DNA from: a virus
DNA length: 58,318 bases
IMG/VR virus record: IMGVR_UViG_3300024346_000070
Coordinates: 1-58,318 of that record
Direction: 5' to 3' (one strand)
In this document: positions 1-9,103 of the stretch, piece after piece
Position numbering within the stretch: the first letter of the stretch is position 1
Layout: the number at the start of each line of letters is the position of its first letter
Translations under genes and position numbers: made by a program
Notes under the pieces: model-generated
The model's input: the letters and a program-made list of their open reading frames with translations, nothing else
What the model was told of the DNA's origin: nothing
Databases searched by the model: none

Positions 1-3000
1 CATTACCATGACCCTGTTAGGGCTTCAATTGCTACTAACCTCCCTTCAACGTATGACAACGGTTCTAGTGGTGTAGGGGCTACACTTACAAACTCTAGTA
101 CACAAGCCGCTATTGTAATTGATGGCGTTTCTCTGGTTTTAAATGACCGTGTTCTTATTAAAGGCCAAACTAACGCCAGACACAATGGTGTATATAAAGT
201 AACAACAGTGGGCAACGGCAGCACTAACTGGGTGATAACCCGTACCACAGATACAGATAGTTATGGTGCTTCTGATAAAGATTCATTAGGAGAAGGCGAT
301 GCTTTCTTCGTATCTTCAGGTGCAGTAAACGGTGGTGCACTAGATGTTATGAATGTATCTGGTGCCATTACCTTTGGTACTACTGAGATAACTTTTGTAC
401 ACATGCTCGACACTACTATTTATTCTGCAGGTACAGGACTTACCCTTACAGGGACAGAATTTGCTGCAGCACAAGATATATCTACTACCGCTAACCCCCA
501 ATTTGGCACAGTTACTGCTAATCTTACGGGTAATGTTTCAGGTACGTCAGGGTCTACCACAGGTAATGCTGCTACAGCCACAGCCTTAGCTACAGCACGT
601 ACCGTACAACTCTCTGGTGATGTAACTGGTAGTGCAACCTTTGATGGCTCTGCTAATATTAACATTACTGCTGCTGTACAGGATGATTCACACGCACACG
701 TTATTTCTAACGTAGATGGACTACAGACTGCACTAGATGCTAGAGTACCTACATCACGTACTCTTACAGCAGGTAATGGTCTTACTGGTGGTGGTGACTT
801 AACTGCTAACCGTACTTTTACTGTAGGTGGTGGCACAGGCATTACGGTTAATGCTAATGATATTGCTATTGATACTAGCTATACAGATGGTCGTTATGTG
901 AATACCTCTGGCGACACCATGACGGGTGCGCTAGATATTAATGGCACAGTCACTGTAAGCCCAAACACTGCTGGTAAAGACACTTTTGAGTTATCTACTA
1001 ACGCTGTAAACGAAGCAAGACTTCGGATGAAAAATGTAGATACCACCACCGTTCAAATTCGTGCAGGGGGCGACAGCTATTTTAATGGCGGAAATGTTGG
1101 GATTGGCTCAAGCACATCTAATCACTTTTCAGTAACATCTGCCGCAAATGTATTAGGAGTTAAAAGCAGTTCTGGCGCTTTGGTTTCTCTTGCCGCAACA
1201 GGCACTAATTTTAGTGGGATAGACTTAGGCACAGACAGTCTTCGCAGGGCTGGGATGTACTCTTTAAATGGTTCAGTCTTAGGTTTTTATACCAACCCTA
1301 CAAACTCTGGCACTTCTCTAGCAGAAGCCATGCGCCTAGACAGCAGCGGTAATTTGTTAGTAGGTAAAACTACTCTAGAGTATACTAGCAACGCTGGACT
1401 TATCCTCCGCAATGATGGCCTTCTAAGCGCAGTTCGAAGCGGTGGTAATGTTCTTAACATAAATAGGCTGTCTAGCGATGGTGAGATTATTCAGCTTAAT
1501 AAAGACGGCTCACAAATAGGAAGTATTGGGACTAATGGTAGTTACATTTATGTAGGTTCAGGTGATGTAAACTTACGGTTTCATGCGGCTGCTGATTCTA
1601 TTCTTCCTGCTACTACGGGTGGAGCTACTAGAGATAGTGCGATTGACCTTGGCACTTCTGGGGCTAAATATAAAGACCTGTACCTGTCTGGAGAAGTCAA
1701 AGGTAATGCTGAGACAGCAAGTGCTTGGGAAACAGCACGTACCCTAACACTCTCTGGTGACGTAACAGGGTCAGTAAGCTGGAATGGGAGCGCCGATGCT
1801 TCTTTAAGCGCAAGTTTGTCAGCGCCTTATAGCTACATAGATACCGCCACAGGATCTTACGGCACAGTTAAAGTAGACGATGATCGTAACGTTACTTGGG
1901 CTGGCTACGCCATTCGTGACGATTGGGTGTTTATGTCAAATGGCGCAGCTAAATGTGGCCTTTACGATGATAATACAAGCGAATGGGCTGTTGAGTGTTT
2001 TACTAACGCTCAAGTAAACTTGTACTATAATGGCGTACAGGCTCTACAAACAATAGGGAATGGCATAAGGGTTGGATCAGGAGCTGCATCTGACATCTAT
2101 ATGGCAGATACAGATGAAGGTGAACGCCGTATACACTGTAACTCGAACCGGATTGGCTTCCTCAACAGTTCTAGTGGTTGGTCTGCGTACAGCGAAGATG
2201 GGGGTCTGTGGTATTGTGCGAGTGGGTTAACTGTCGCTGGCGATGCAACTTTCACGGGCGGGGCAGCTGCTATTAGTGTCGCTGCTGGCTCAGACATTCG
2301 TTTAGGTGATGGTGCTTGGACAGGTGAGCAAGACGGCAAGATACAGCATCACTCAAATGGCTTATATTTTCAAGCACAAGAATTTCGTTTTAGAAACTCT
2401 GGTGGCACTAACGTTATGGTTGTTAATTCGTCAGGCAATATGACGATTTCAGGAACAGTAGATGGACGTGACGTTGCAGCAGATGGCACGAAGCTAGATA
2501 CGATAGCTACAAGTGCAAACAACTACAGCTTGCCAGCAACACCCTCTGTCACTAGCTTGAACGTAGCTGATAAAATTATTCACTCAGGTGACATTGATAC
2601 TTACACACAGTTCCACGCAGGGGATCAGTGGCGAGTTGTAACGGGTGGTATTGAACGTTTTGAAGTCAACAACACAACAGTAACTTCTGTCGAGCCTATT
2701 TACGCACCTAGTTTCCATGGAGATGGTTCTAATCTTACAGGGATTTCAAGTGGGCTACCCTTATCTGGTGGTACTCTGACGGGTGATCTTAGTATACCAA
2801 GTAAACTTATTCACGCAGGTGACACAGACACTTATACACGGTTTAATTCAGATGAATTTAGTGTCTATACAGGTGGTACTGAACGTTTTAAGGTAAACAA
2901 TACATCTGTATACTTTAATAATTACGTTAGTGCCCCTTACTTTTCCGCTACATCTGACATGAACTTAAAAACAGATATTAAGAAGATTGTAAATCCTCTT

Positions 3001-3231
3001 GAAATGATAAGTAACTTAAACGGTTACACATTCAATTGGAAAGAAAGTGGTGAAGCATCTGCTGGAGTTATAGCGCAAGAGGTAGAAAAAGTATTGCCAT
3101 CTGCTATATCTGAAAACAAAGAAGGCAATAAATCCGTAAACTATAATGAGCTTATAGGTGTTCTAATTGAGGCTGTTAAAGAACAACAGGTTCAAATAGA
3201 TTCTTTAAAAAAAATGTTAGGAGATAATTAA
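1..3231 (+). CDS. Tail fibre with C-terminal S74 chaperone, 5' end missing
   Basis: The frame is open from the first base, so the N-terminus lies outside the window; about 1076 residues are visible. The start has a fibre module (DGVSLVLNDRVLIKGQT, NGVYKV) typical of marine phage tail fibres. Then come repeated TARTxxLSGDVTGSxxxxGSA segments (around bases 595-660 and 1730-1800) typical of trimeric beta-rich fibres. The last ~95 residues are an intramolecular chaperone of the peptidase S74 family: SDMNLK at residues 985-990 holds the Ser and Lys expected for self-cleavage, followed by GVIAQEVEKVLP and VNYNELIGVLIEAVKEQ. In this family the chaperone trimerises the fibre and then cuts itself off. 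The stop overlaps the next start (TAATG). Bases 1807-1921 recur exactly at the window end. Confidence 0.9.
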   Translation, partial: HYHDPVRASIATNLPSTYDNGSSGVGATLTNSSTQAAIVIDGVSLVLNDRVLIKGQTNARHNGVYKVTTVGNGSTNWVITRTTDTDSYGASDKDSLGEGDAFFVSSGAVNGGALDVMNVSGAITFGTTEITFVHMLDTTIYSAGTGLTLTGTEFAAAQDISTTANPQFGTVTANLTGNVSGTSGSTTGNAATATALATARTVQLSGDVTGSATFDGSANINITAAVQDDSHAHVISNVDGLQTALDARVPTSRTLTAGNGLTGGGDLTANRTFTVGGGTGITVNANDIAIDTSYTDGRYVNTSGDTMTGALDINGTVTVSPNTAGKDTFELSTNAVNEARLRMKNVDTTTVQIRAGGDSYFNGGNVGIGSSTSNHFSVTSAANVLGVKSSSGALVSLAATGTNFSGIDLGTDSLRRAGMYSLNGSVLGFYTNPTNSGTSLAEAMRLDSSGNLLVGKTTLEYTSNAGLILRNDGLLSAVRSGGNVLNINRLSSDGEIIQLNKDGSQIGSIGTNGSYIYVGSGDVNLRFHAAADSILPATTGGATRDSAIDLGTSGAKYKDLYLSGEVKGNAETASAWETARTLTLSGDVTGSVSWNGSADASLSASLSAPYSYIDTATGSYGTVKVDDDRNVTWAGYAIRDDWVFMSNGAAKCGLYDDNTSEWAVECFTNAQVNLYYNGVQALQTIGNGIRVGSGAASDIYMADTDEGERRIHCNSNRIGFLNSSSGWSAYSEDGGLWYCASGLTVAGDATFTGGAAAISVAAGSDIRLGDGAWTGEQDGKIQHHSNGLYFQAQEFRFRNSGGTNVMVVNSSGNMTISGTVDGRDVAADGTKLDTIATSANNYSLPATPSVTSLNVADKIIHSGDIDTYTQFHAGDQWRVVTGGIERFEVNNTTVTSVEPIYAPSFHGDGSNLTGISSGLPLSGGTLTGDLSIPSKLIHAGDTDTYTRFNSDEFSVYTGGTERFKVNNTSVYFNNYVSAPYFSATSDMNLKTDIKKIVNPLEMISNLNGYTFNWKESGEASAGVIAQEVEKVLPSAISENKEGNKSVNYNELIGVLIEAVKEQQVQIDSLKKMLGDN

Positions 3232-3800
3232 TGTCGCATAGTTTTGGAGCAGGTGTGGGAACAGTCCCCTATGACAGTCACACTACCAACTCATTCGTTT
3301 CGACTATTACTCTAGATGTCAATGACACATCAGACTCTAATCGTTTAGTGTATGTTAACGGTACGTTTGATGTGTCAATTGACGGAAACCAATATTTATC
3401 TTTTAAATTTTTAGATAGCAGTGGTAACACTCTCAATAGTCGTTATAGTAGTAAAGCTTCTCGTACAACAAGTAGGTTTATGACCACAAGTAGTAGCAAC
3501 CTTATTACGAATGGTTACTGGAATCTTGGCACTGCAAACAGTTCTAATGTTTTATATGGTGAGATGCAAGATGTACAAATATATCTGGATATGAACCGCA
3601 CATCGAATGGGGCTGGTAGGGTGTCTGGGTATTGGACAACTTACTACGAAAATACTGGTGGTGTTCCTATTGGTGCTAATGGTAGTTTTGTACTAGCAAG
3701 CAACACTATTGTAACAGCTTTAGAATTCTCTTCAAACGGGCCAGGTTCAGGAACAGTTAGGGGCAATTGTCGTTCACAGGTAATTTTAGGGAGGTATTAA
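3231..3800 (+). CDS. Fibre-tip-like virion protein, paralogue 1 of 3
   Basis: This encodes 189 residues starting in a TAATG overlap with the S74 fibre. It is rich in Ser, Thr, Asn and Gly with alternating hydrophobics, suggesting an all-beta fold. No named family is recognised. Its N-terminal half (TLDVNDTSDSNRLVYVNG, YLSFKFLDSSGNTL) aligns by eye with the next two genes, so the three look like divergent tandem copies. Position right after a self-cleaving fibre suggests separate tip adhesins or fibre-associated proteins. That role is inferred; the coding call is firm from frame, coupling and spacing. Confidence 0.75.
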   Translation: MSHSFGAGVGTVPYDSHTTNSFVSTITLDVNDTSDSNRLVYVNGTFDVSIDGNQYLSFKFLDSSGNTLNSRYSSKASRTTSRFMTTSSSNLITNGYWNLGTANSSNVLYGEMQDVQIYLDMNRTSNGAGRVSGYWTTYYENTGGVPIGANGSFVLASNTIVTALEFSSNGPGSGTVRGNCRSQVILGRY

Positions 3801-3801
3801 C

Positions 3802-4347
3802 ATGGATTTTAAATCTAAAGGATTAGATCAAGAGCTAGACTCCATTGCCTCTTTAACTACCGCTGTTAGTTCAGTAGATTTAGATGTACAAAATTCCACT
3901 AACACTGTTGCTACAACTTTTATATCTGGTATGATTTCAGACACTGATACGTATTTTAGGCCGACTATCCAGTTCCTGTCTGGGACATCTGTTATTCCCC
4001 ATGGGTACTGTACCAGCATTGATGGCACCACCAGTTATGGACAAAGCACCAATACGGGAAACCCTATTAACTTTACTGATAGTTTTTGTTACACTAGCTC
4101 AGGAACTTATAACTTACAATTCACTGGTTGGATACATAAGAGTGCACCTTTTACCAATGCAGGGCAAAAACTTACACACATAAATATAAGATCTATATTT
4201 TATGATAACAGTAACATGAAATCAGTTCATTTTCAAGCATCGTCAATAAACAATCAATCTGTAATTACAAGTATAAGATTTAGTGGTGGGAACTATGGTC
4301 CCTTTACGTATGCATTAAGATCTTACTCTCTAATAATAGAAGATTAA
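3802..4347 (+). CDS. Fibre-tip-like virion protein, paralogue 2 of 3
   Basis: This encodes 181 residues, begins one base after the previous stop, and is preceded by a GGGAGG ribosome site. Its N-terminus (SLTTAVSSVDLDVQNSTNTV, then FRPTIQFLSGTSVI) matches the layout of paralogue 1: a polar start, a strand pair of the LDV..N type, then a second strand pair ending in a Gly turn. The C-terminus ends in a predicted strand (YALRSYSLIIED). Function is unknown. It is probably a virion surface protein in the adhesion cassette, because it lies between an S74 fibre and a tail assembly chaperone. Confidence 0.7.
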   Translation: MDFKSKGLDQELDSIASLTTAVSSVDLDVQNSTNTVATTFISGMISDTDTYFRPTIQFLSGTSVIPHGYCTSIDGTTSYGQSTNTGNPINFTDSFCYTSSGTYNLQFTGWIHKSAPFTNAGQKLTHINIRSIFYDNSNMKSVHFQASSINNQSVITSIRFSGGNYGPFTYALRSYSLIIED

Positions 4348-4359
4348 AAGGAGAAAAAC

Positions 4360-4899
4360 ATGACTGTAAATTACACAGCTTCGGGAATGGAAAGCCTCCT
4401 AGATTCATATGACAGTGGGACTGCTAGTGCATCTAATTTTGAATTGGATTTAAATCAAGGATCAAACACTAAGAGTTTAATTATGATACAAGGATCACTT
4501 AAACTTACTGGTGCAAGTACTGCAAACCTTGGTCTCTATATAAGATCTAGCGGTAATCAACAAGCCAATTGGTTTAACACTATTCAAACGGTAGGGACAA
4601 CTAATTCTTACTATTGGAGTAATCCAGTGCCATACCAGTATACGACTTACTATAGATTATCAGCTAATAATACTTATCAAGTCCAAATGATGTTAGACTG
4701 TGAAAACAACGGGACAAGTTCCCCATATAAAAGAATGAATTTGCATGTTGATGGTTTTGGGTATACCCAATACGGAATAAGAATGAATATAACAGACGGT
4801 TCCAGAGCCTCCCTAGCAGATCCCTACAAGATGTATTGTTTTTGCACAAGTGGCTCCATGTTTGTAAAAATTAATTCATATGCAATTACAGGTAGATAA
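4360..4899 (+). CDS. Fibre-tip-like virion protein, paralogue 3 of 3
   Basis: This encodes 179 residues with an AAAGGAG ribosome site. It opens with MESLLDSYDSGTASASNFEL, then a LIMIQGSLKLTGAST strand pair that aligns by eye with the LVYVNGTFDVSIDG segment of paralogue 1. It ends with MFVKINSYAITGR, echoing the terminal strands of the other two copies. There is no signal peptide or membrane segment. It is most likely the third member of a receptor-binding or fibre-decorating set. The homology is weak at residue level and rests on shared length, order and pattern. Confidence 0.7.
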   Translation: MTVNYTASGMESLLDSYDSGTASASNFELDLNQGSNTKSLIMIQGSLKLTGASTANLGLYIRSSGNQQANWFNTIQTVGTTNSYYWSNPVPYQYTTYYRLSANNTYQVQMMLDCENNGTSSPYKRMNLHVDGFGYTQYGIRMNITDGSRASLADPYKMYCFCTSGSMFVKINSYAITGR

Positions 4900-4911
4900 A
4901 GGAGAATTAGA

Positions 4912-5232
4912 ATGGCAAAATCTTCAAGTTTTGTAATTCGTGATGACGGAGATTATGATCTAGTTGAAACTAATCACAGGACTGACGAAATAACAATTTT
5001 AGATACAGTTACTGAAGCTGAGATGGAAGTCTATTTTGCACCATCACTAGAAGACACAGTAATGATGAATAGGTTACAAAGAGAGGGTCTGTTAGGTGAA
5101 ACAGATTGGTGGGCAGTTTCAGATCGTACTATGACAGATGATCAAATTGCTTATAGACAAGCTTTAAGAGATATGCCTACTCATGGAAACTGGCCTAACT
5201 TAAACGAAGATGATTGGCCCACTAAACCATAA
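4912..5232 (+). CDS. Tail fibre assembly chaperone (Phage_tail_APC-like)
   Basis: This encodes 106 residues with a GGAG ribosome site. The second half has the signature of phage tail assembly chaperones: RLQREGLLGETDWWAVSD, then a short helix, YRQALRDMP and a terminal NLNEDDWPTKP. Such proteins assist folding or joining of tail fibres and are normally encoded just after the fibre they serve, as here. A second protein with the same C-terminal logic (WRQAWLDYP) follows the other fibre at 12136-12471, so each fibre seems to have its own chaperone. Confidence 0.75.
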   Translation: MAKSSSFVIRDDGDYDLVETNHRTDEITILDTVTEAEMEVYFAPSLEDTVMMNRLQREGLLGETDWWAVSDRTMTDDQIAYRQALRDMPTHGNWPNLNEDDWPTKP

Positions 5233-5255
5233 TAACAAACAAAAGGAAAATTAAA

Positions 5256-5474
5256 ATGGTAAAAGAAAATAACACAACCATTACAATTAATGATATAGAG
5301 TATGACACTAATGATTTTACAGATACTCAAAAAATACTACTGAGTCATGTAACAGACCTTGATCGGAAGGTTGTTAATATTAAGTTTAATCTAGATCAAT
5401 TAACCTTTGGTAGAGATTGTTTCTTAAAGGAGCTAGTGGCTTCTTTAGAGGAAGAGATTGAAGAAGCAGCGTAG
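5256..5474 (+). CDS. Small acidic protein, possibly DUF6447-like
   Basis: This encodes 72 residues preceded by AAAGGAAAA. The N-terminus (NTTITINDIEYDTNDFTD) followed by a helical segment with regularly spaced hydrophobics resembles a family of very small cyanophage and marine phage proteins annotated DUF6447. I assign that from memory of the pattern only. It ends in an acidic helix (LVASLEEEIEEAA), probably a coiled coil. It is the last gene before the RNR promoter. Function is unknown. Confidence 0.65.
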   Translation: MVKENNTTITINDIEYDTNDFTDTQKILLSHVTDLDRKVVNIKFNLDQLTFGRDCFLKELVASLEEEIEEAA

Positions 5475-5485
5475 TCTAAGGTATA

Positions 5486-5509
5486 TTCTCTAAGTTCCTT
5501 ATAGGGGGG
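5486..5509 (+). promoter_or_regulatory. Phage RNAP promoter P1 (upstream of RNR)
   Basis: This contains TTCTCTAAGTTCCTTATAG followed by a run of G. The core TAAGTTCCTTATAG recurs exactly at four other intergenic sites. The TATAG-purine end matches the -4 to +6 part of the T7 promoter, so the predicted start is G5504. It is therefore most likely recognised by the phage T7-like RNAP. It lies 55 bases before the RNR start, making RNR and downstream tail genes part of a late or middle transcript. Confidence 0.8.
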
Positions 5510-5523
5510 TCTCAGGATCCCCC
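5504..5523 (+). other. 5' hairpin beginning at the predicted P1 transcript start
   Basis: Starting exactly at the predicted +1 G is an 8-bp stem with a TCAG loop: six G and TC pair with GATCCCCC, with one G-U. A short T tract follows (CCCTTTGG) but is too weak for a good terminator. A 5'-terminal hairpin usually stabilises phage mRNA; it could also attenuate. The role is inferred. Confidence 0.55.
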
Positions 5524-5563
5524 TTTGGATTAATTAACATATAACAATATCACGAGGATATAC

Positions 5564-7318
5564 ATGCGCAACATTACTTATGAGGGTCCATCTACTCCCT
5601 TGTCTCAAGAATTAGATGAAATGAAGTACAGACAAAAGGGAGAGACCTTTGATGGTAAGGTTAAGCGTATCGCACGATCACTGTGCGATAGTGTAGAACA
5701 CCAATGGGTCCTAGAGGACATCATTGGTCTGCAAAGATTTTTACCAGCTGGTAGAGTACAGTCTGCAATGGGTGCAGGTAAGCTTGTTACTGCTTATAAC
5801 TGTTTTGTATCAGGAGATATTAAAGATAGTATGGATTCTATCATGGATCGTGCTAAAGAAGCAGCAGAAACAATGCGAAGAGGAGGTGGAATAGGTTATG
5901 ATTTCTCTAAAGTACGCCCTAGAGGTACTCAAATCAAGTCGTTGGAAAGCCAAGCAAGTGGGCCTATCTCTTTTATGTCTATCTTTGATGCAGTCTGTCA
6001 AACAATCAGTAGTTCCGGTCATAGACGTGGTGCGCAAATGGGCGTACTCCGTATTGACCATCCGGATATCGTTGATTTCATTACTGCTAAACGTAATTCT
6101 GATAAGCTTACTGGTTTCAATATATCTCTAGGGATTACCGACAAGTTTATGGAAGCTTTATCTAAGGAAGATGACAGCTTCGATCTAGTCTTTGATGGTA
6201 TCACACATGAAACAGTCTCTGCAAAAGAGATCTGGGACTTAGCGATGGAATCTACATGGGATTGGGCTGAGCCTGGTGTCTTGTTTATTGATCGTATTCA
6301 AGAAATGAATAACTTACATTACTGTGAGGACATTAGTGCTACTAATCCATGTGGTGAACAACCTTTACCACCATACGGTGCTTGCCTACTAGGGTCTTTT
6401 AACTGCACTAAGTACACAATTAAAAATAAAAATGGTAAATACACATTCGACTTTGCTCAGTTTAAGGAAGACATCCCACACGTTGTTCGTGCTATGGATA
6501 ACGTTGTTGATCGTACTATCTACCCACTTCGGGAGCAAGAGGATGAGGCAAAGAATAAGCGGAGAATGGGACTCGGCGTTACAGGTCTTGCTAATGCAGG
6601 CGAGATGCTTGGATTCGAGTATGGCTCTAAACCTTTCTTGCGATGGATGGAAAAAGTCTTCGCATGTCTCAGAGACAACACCTACTACGCATCAGCAAAA
6701 CTTGCAGAAGAAAAAGGAGCATTCCCCCTATATCGTGAAGACTACCTAAAAGGTAATTTTATTCGCACACTTCCAGCATTTGTACAAAAGGAGATCCGAA
6801 AGCATGGTATTAGAAACAGCCACCTCACGTCTATTGCGCCTACTGGGACAATCTCCCTCGTGGCAGATAACATCAGTGGTGGAATCGAACCAGTCTTTTC
6901 ACATTCATACGAGCGTACCATCCAGACTTTTGACGGTCCACGCTATGAGAGTGTTGAGGACTATGCTTTTGCAAGAGGAGTCTCCGGACGAAAGGCAGAT
7001 GACATTTCCGTTCATGAACACTTAACTGTTTTAACCCTAGCCCAACATTACATTGACAGTGCTTGTTCTAAAACCTGCAATGTGGGAGATGATGTTACCT
7101 ATGATGATTTCAAACGTGTTTACGAAACGGCATGGAAAGAGGGAGCCAAGGGCTGTACCACATTTAGGATCTCTGGAAAACGCTACGGAATCTTCAATGA
7201 GGCCGTGGAAAAGGAAGCGGAGACTGAGGGCCAGATTGAAGGTGCTGCAGAGACGGACGGAGCGAAAGCAGAGGCGTGTTTTTTTGACCCGACTACTGGG
7301 CAGCGAGAGTGCTCGTGA
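5564..7318 (+). CDS. nrdJ: Ribonucleotide reductase, class II (B12-dependent) type
   Basis: This 584-residue enzyme reduces ribonucleotides to deoxyribonucleotides for phage DNA synthesis. Visible hallmarks are the thiyl-radical motif N261-P-C263-G-E265, flanking redox cysteines C80 (YNCF) and C274 (GACLLGSFNC), RRMGLGVTGLAN, and the phosphate-binding segment SIAPTGTISLVADNISGG. A Cys-containing tail (ACFF...RECS) could accept electrons from the phage glutaredoxin at 33779-34000. There is no small subunit (NrdB) anywhere in the window and no NrdD glycyl-radical motif, which argues for an adenosylcobalamin class II enzyme. The RNR has its own promoter and sits between tail genes, far from the other nucleotide genes. 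Confidence 0.9.
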   Translation: MRNITYEGPSTPLSQELDEMKYRQKGETFDGKVKRIARSLCDSVEHQWVLEDIIGLQRFLPAGRVQSAMGAGKLVTAYNCFVSGDIKDSMDSIMDRAKEAAETMRRGGGIGYDFSKVRPRGTQIKSLESQASGPISFMSIFDAVCQTISSSGHRRGAQMGVLRIDHPDIVDFITAKRNSDKLTGFNISLGITDKFMEALSKEDDSFDLVFDGITHETVSAKEIWDLAMESTWDWAEPGVLFIDRIQEMNNLHYCEDISATNPCGEQPLPPYGACLLGSFNCTKYTIKNKNGKYTFDFAQFKEDIPHVVRAMDNVVDRTIYPLREQEDEAKNKRRMGLGVTGLANAGEMLGFEYGSKPFLRWMEKVFACLRDNTYYASAKLAEEKGAFPLYREDYLKGNFIRTLPAFVQKEIRKHGIRNSHLTSIAPTGTISLVADNISGGIEPVFSHSYERTIQTFDGPRYESVEDYAFARGVSGRKADDISVHEHLTVLTLAQHYIDSACSKTCNVGDDVTYDDFKRVYETAWKEGAKGCTTFRISGKRYGIFNEAVEKEAETEGQIEGAAETDGAKAEACFFDPTTGQRECS

Positions 7319-7345
7319 GTTATTAGATTAAAATAGGAGGTAGCG

Positions 7346-9103
7346 ATGCCACAAGAGATTATATTACCAATCACAAACCTAGCATCTGCAGGTCTTGTTG
7401 AAGATGCTCCTGCAGTGTCGCTACCACCTAATGTTTTTTCAGAAGTACAAAATGTTCGTTTTAGGGATGGAGCTGTTAAAAGGTTCCCTTCCGATGTGGA
7501 TAAGCTGACATCACTTACAGACGTTGTGTACGTTGCATATTGGCCCTCTACCCTTGGGGATAGATATGTGGTCATAGTAGACAATGGAAGCAACACAGTG
7601 TTCACAGTTTACAACAGCTCCTTCTCTGTGGTTTCATCACAAGGTGGTACAAACACTGGGGTTACTGGTGGAAGTTGGCAGCATACTTTGTTCAATGGTG
7701 GTTATCATATTATTTTTAACAATGGTAACTCTACCCCTGTATTCCTACAAGATGATGTTGCAGGTGTTATTCAGCTTCCTGGATGGGATTCTTATGCCAT
7801 TGAGGAAGAGCTTAGCTCTTTTGAACACGATGGTTCTTCTGGTGCGGTGCAAATTAAAAACACTGTATTTGCAAATCCAGGGTCAGGTAATTCTATTTCT
7901 GTAAAAATGACTGCACTGCCTCGTAACACTGCCTCTCCGATACAGACAGAGACAGTTACAATAAATAGCTCTGGGACTGTATCCCCCGATGCAACCCTCC
8001 TTAACATTGGCACAATAACTAATGTTAACTATTCAACTAATTCTTTTGATTTTACTCCAGACACATCGTCAGGTGGCACTACCTATAAGGCATACGTTAC
8101 ATCTACCCCAGTTACTAGTGTAACAGCGGGTGTTGTAAGATCGTATGGTAACTTAATAGTCGCAGGTAACCTTAAGGAAACTGGTGGTCGTACCCTTACA
8201 GGTACTATCAGAACCTCTGATGTTGCAGGTCCAGGTGCTATGCCTGAGAATTGGAACCCTTTTAAAAACGGCGCTAATACAGCAGATGAGTTTATATTAG
8301 CCTCTACAGGTACTATTCAAGATCTGGCAGAGTTGCAAGGAGTTTTGTATATTTATACAGATTCTTCAATCCACGCTGTCCAAAGAACAAACTCTGAGTT
8401 TGTACCTTTTCAGATATCGACAGTCACTGATAACTATGGAGTTAATAATACAGATGGTGTTATAGAAGTAGATGGTAAACATATTGTCTATGGAAGCAAT
8501 GACTGTTATGTTTTTGCAGGGCACCCTGGATCTATCTCTTCCATATCTGATGGACGTGTTCGTAATTTCTTCCGTAATAACACAACAATAAAATCTGTAA
8601 GATTTAATAAGTATGATGAAACTTGGTTTTGGTCAGGTAGTATTATATACGTTTGGAACTACAGGAATAACGTTTGGACTAAGAGGGACATACCTGCAGG
8701 TACAAACTCTATAACTTCTATTAGAGGAGACCTCCTTTTGTCAGCACCTACAAAAATTGTTAGTGTAGATGGAAGTTCATATTTACCGAATGCTGTATTA
8801 GAACGTAAGCGCATGGCAGTAACTCCTGAGTTTGACACTGAAAGTGTTTCTGGTATGGCATTACTTTTTGATGGACCCTCTAAGGTTAATATTAAATACG
8901 CTGGAATTGATAAAGTTGGTACAACAGTTGACTTCTCAGCTAAGCCTGCGATACCTTTTGATACTTCTTTAGATTATAAGGCAGACGTTAGATTTAATGG
9001 TAGATTTTTAAATTACAGAATAGAAAGTCAATCAAACGAGACAAATTTAGATTGGAATCTTACAGGTTACCACATTCAAATCAGTAAAGGAGGTGCTAGG
9101 TAA
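7346..9103 (+). CDS. Tail tube / nozzle protein (gp12-like)
   Basis: This encodes 585 residues with a very strong AGGAGG ribosome site. The N-terminus LPPNVFSEVQNVRFRDGAVKRFP is the usual opening of podovirus tail tubular B / nozzle proteins and related beta-propeller-like tail proteins. The rest is beta-rich with repeated short hydrophobic blades (VYVAYWP, LYIYTDSSIHAV, ETWFWSGSIIYVW). With the adaptor at 53344-54240 it would form the short non-contractile tail. The stop overlaps the next fibre start. Family assignment is by N-terminal pattern and context; a different tail-tip role is possible. Confidence 0.65.
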   Translation: MPQEIILPITNLASAGLVEDAPAVSLPPNVFSEVQNVRFRDGAVKRFPSDVDKLTSLTDVVYVAYWPSTLGDRYVVIVDNGSNTVFTVYNSSFSVVSSQGGTNTGVTGGSWQHTLFNGGYHIIFNNGNSTPVFLQDDVAGVIQLPGWDSYAIEEELSSFEHDGSSGAVQIKNTVFANPGSGNSISVKMTALPRNTASPIQTETVTINSSGTVSPDATLLNIGTITNVNYSTNSFDFTPDTSSGGTTYKAYVTSTPVTSVTAGVVRSYGNLIVAGNLKETGGRTLTGTIRTSDVAGPGAMPENWNPFKNGANTADEFILASTGTIQDLAELQGVLYIYTDSSIHAVQRTNSEFVPFQISTVTDNYGVNNTDGVIEVDGKHIVYGSNDCYVFAGHPGSISSISDGRVRNFFRNNTTIKSVRFNKYDETWFWSGSIIYVWNYRNNVWTKRDIPAGTNSITSIRGDLLLSAPTKIVSVDGSSYLPNAVLERKRMAVTPEFDTESVSGMALLFDGPSKVNIKYAGIDKVGTTVDFSAKPAIPFDTSLDYKADVRFNGRFLNYRIESQSNETNLDWNLTGYHIQISKGGAR

